DNA of 16,663 bases from Gammaproteobacteria bacterium (lineage in GTDB: Bacteria > Pseudomonadota > Gammaproteobacteria > BMS3Bbin11), in the NCBI GenBank assembly GCA_030636465.1, contig DAOVWW010000003.1:1-16663 (forward strand). Reading direction: 5' to 3'. The translations under genes were made by a program, and so were the position numbers. The notes under the pieces were generated by a model. That model saw only the letters and a program-made list of their open reading frames with translations. It ran no database searches and was not told where the DNA came from. Shown here piece by piece: positions 14,689 to 16,663 of the stretch; within the stretch, counting starts at the first letter, position 1, and every line of letters starts with the position of its first letter.

Positions 14689-16663
14689 ATGAACCAGGCA
14701 TCAATTAATTACTTCAATAGGCGGCTGCTTCAGCTACCCGATGAACTACAGCAGGAAGTGGCGACAGTTTTTAATGAAATCGTCGATCAACTACCTGATT
14801 CAAGCACAGAAACACACAACTGGGCAGGTGTTTTACCTGATGTACTCTGCAGCAGTCATTTCATTGTCAGCCTGATACGCCGGAATCCTGCATATCTAAA
14901 CGAAATCATTAATAATGGCGTCCTCTTTAGTCCATTGAATACTGAAGAATTATCGTTAACGCTGAAAAACTCTCTTACCAATACTTATAATGTATCAGAA
15001 CTGATGCATCAGCTCAGATACATACGAAATCAGTCAATGCTGCAGATTGCCTTTCGGGATCTTGCCGGCTGGGCATCTCTTAGTGAAACGATGACCAGTC
15101 TCTCTGGTGTTGCTGATGAAATACTTTCTGCCACCTTAACCCTCACACACGAATTAATTAGTCAAAAATCAGGCCATCCTGTAGGTAAAGAATCTGCTAG
15201 TCCCCAAAAAATGGTAATTCTGGGCATGGGTAAACTTGGTGGTGGAGAACTTAATTTTTCATCTGACGTGGATCTTATCTTTTGTTTTGCCGAAAGTGGA
15301 CAAACAGATTCAAAACGGCCCATCTCTAATAGTGAATTTTTTATTCGCCAGGCCCGGTTATTTATAAAATTACTTACTACCCAGTCGACCGATGGCTTTG
15401 CCTATAGGGTTGATACAAGGCTTAGACCAAATGGCAACAGTGGTCCGCTGTGTTTGTCATTTTCAGCAATGGAGAATTACTATCAGTTACACGGAAGAGA
15501 CTGGGAGCGTTATGCCTATATAAAAGCCAGGGTTGTAGCAGGCAGCAAGGTCGAAGGAGATCAATTACTTGAAATTTTACGGCCTTTTGTTTACCGGAAA
15601 TATCTGGATTTTTCTGCTGTCGAAGCAATTCGTGATATGAAGGAAATGATCGAACGTGAACTGATTCGAAAAAAGGAACTCCAGAAAAATATTAAACTGG
15701 GTCCCGGTGGGATACGTGAAGTCGAATTTATTGCTCAGGCACATCAGTTGATTCGTGGTGGACGAAACAAAAATCTGCAGCAAAGAAACTTACTTACAGC
15801 TCTTTACCAGCTCTATAAATCTGAGCTTATCTCTGAAAACAATTTGAATTCATTAATACAGGCTTATGAATTCCTGCGACGTTGTGAAAACAGGATACAA
15901 ATGTATGCCGATCAGCAGACTCATAATCTACCTGAAGAGTCTCGGCTACAAATCATGCTTGCTCATGCTATGGGTTATTCTGACTGGACTTTATTTAACA
16001 AAAATTTACAGCTGCATAGAAAAAATGTTCACCAACTTTTTCAGGATCTATTCATGTCAACGGCAGATCCTGAACAGAATCAACGGTCAAAAGAACTGCT
16101 ACACCTATGGAACAATGAACTGGATGATGAAGCGGCATCTCAATTATTAGTAGAAATAAATTTTCAACAGCCTGCTGCTATTTATACTCGTTTACGCGAG
16201 CTGCGGGCGGGCTCCCTTTATCACAGCCTGACCGCTACTGCTAAAGACCGTCTTGATCGCTTGCTTCCCGTTATGCTCTATGAAGTCGGGCTATCAGCCT
16301 CCGGTAATGGGATAAACAGCGATGCTACAATGCTTCGTTGTCTGGAACTATTGTCAGCAATTGTCCGCCGGCCTGTTTACCTGTCTTTATTGCTTGATAA
16401 CGAGGCATTACGTCAACGCCTGATTCGCCTGACCAGTGCCAGCCCATATGTTTCAGTTTTGCTTAATCGACATCCCATACTACTCGATGAATTGCTTATA
16501 GGTTATAGCCTTGCTGATTTTGATAAAAACACCCTTTTATCACAGCTACATAAGCAAATTACAAGTGTAGAGCAGGGTGATCTTGAACACCAGATGACCT
16601 TGCTCAGGGAATTTCGTCACAATAAACATCTCGCCGTTGCCACCCTCGGAATATCTACAGATC
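14689..16663 (+). CDS. glnE: Glutamine synthetase adenylyltransferase/deadenylase GlnE (3' truncated)
   Basis: This bifunctional enzyme adds AMP to glutamine synthetase and removes it, setting its activity according to nitrogen status through PII. The window holds the first 658 codons of a protein that is about 950 residues in other gammaproteobacteria. The N-terminal nucleotidyltransferase (deadenylase) domain has the motif GMGKLGGGELNFSSDVD (179-195), with the metal-binding aspartates D193 and D195. The DTRLRPNGNSGPL, YYQLHGRDWERYA and KLGPGGIREVEF motifs follow. The C-terminal adenylylation domain, with its second GxGxLGG motif, lies beyond the window. The frame is open from the ATG at 14689 to the end. 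No clear ribosome binding site precedes it. The start is supported by family-like N-terminal sequence. Confidence 0.95.
   Translation, partial: MNQASINYFNRRLLQLPDELQQEVATVFNEIVDQLPDSSTETHNWAGVLPDVLCSSHFIVSLIRRNPAYLNEIINNGVLFSPLNTEELSLTLKNSLTNTYNVSELMHQLRYIRNQSMLQIAFRDLAGWASLSETMTSLSGVADEILSATLTLTHELISQKSGHPVGKESASPQKMVILGMGKLGGGELNFSSDVDLIFCFAESGQTDSKRPISNSEFFIRQARLFIKLLTTQSTDGFAYRVDTRLRPNGNSGPLCLSFSAMENYYQLHGRDWERYAYIKARVVAGSKVEGDQLLEILRPFVYRKYLDFSAVEAIRDMKEMIERELIRKKELQKNIKLGPGGIREVEFIAQAHQLIRGGRNKNLQQRNLLTALYQLYKSELISENNLNSLIQAYEFLRRCENRIQMYADQQTHNLPEESRLQIMLAHAMGYSDWTLFNKNLQLHRKNVHQLFQDLFMSTADPEQNQRSKELLHLWNNELDDEAASQLLVEINFQQPAAIYTRLRELRAGSLYHSLTATAKDRLDRLLPVMLYEVGLSASGNGINSDATMLRCLELLSAIVRRPVYLSLLLDNEALRQRLIRLTSASPYVSVLLNRHPILLDELLIGYSLADFDKNTLLSQLHKQITSVEQGDLEHQMTLLREFRHNKHLAVATLGISTD

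Noticed and set aside
1..16663. CRISPR arrays, tRNA or rRNA genes, and insertion sequence transposases
   Set aside because: I saw no regularly spaced direct repeats, no tRNA-like cloverleaf and no transposase-like protein in any frame.

Overview
The window reads as chromosomal DNA of a gammaproteobacterium. Support comes from the pstC-pstA-pstB-phoU order with the long form of PstA, a glutathione reductase of the enterobacterial/pseudomonad type, oligopeptidase A (PrlC), a NapF-type ferredoxin and GlnE. Base composition is moderate and slightly AT-rich, and genes are tightly packed. I cannot name a genus from the sequence alone.

Layout. Positions 1-3708 (+) hold the end of a phosphate uptake operon: pstC (5' end cut by the window), pstA, pstB and phoU. 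On the opposite strand, convergent with phoU, is gor (3756-5120). A divergent spacer carries a GTCATTG-type palindromic repeat (5165-5240) and leads into prlC (5331-7361, TTG start). A small exported DUF302-like protein follows (7457-7927). Next comes a two-gene MotA/MotB-like (TolQ/ExbB, ZorAB-like) ion-channel pair (8011-9867), whose second subunit has a long coiled coil and no OmpA-type peptidoglycan-binding signature.

Positions 9868-10783 are the wreck of a periplasmic nitrate reductase (nap) operon. A perfect FNR/ANR box is followed by a long hairpin that abuts the start codon of an intact napF. After napF comes an 81-codon ORF that starts as NapD and ends as NapC, as if an in-frame deletion removed the end of napD, napA, napB and most of napC. 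A strong terminator closes the unit.

Positions 10905-12984 hold a likely operon of a Tat-exported nitrilase-family amidohydrolase, a PNPOx-like flavin-fold protein and a SnoaL/NTF2-like protein. Two minus-strand genes for envelope proteins follow: a small lipoprotein and a secreted alpha/beta hydrolase (TTG start). The hydrolase is divergent from glnE (14689 to the window end, 3' truncated), and the spacer between them contains a 21-bp near-perfect palindrome.

How the parts relate. PstCAB/PhoU and GlnE are core phosphate and nitrogen homeostasis functions, and Gor and PrlC are housekeeping. The accessory interest lies in the orphan motor-like pair, the collapsed nap operon that kept its anaerobic control region, and the exported nitrilase cluster.
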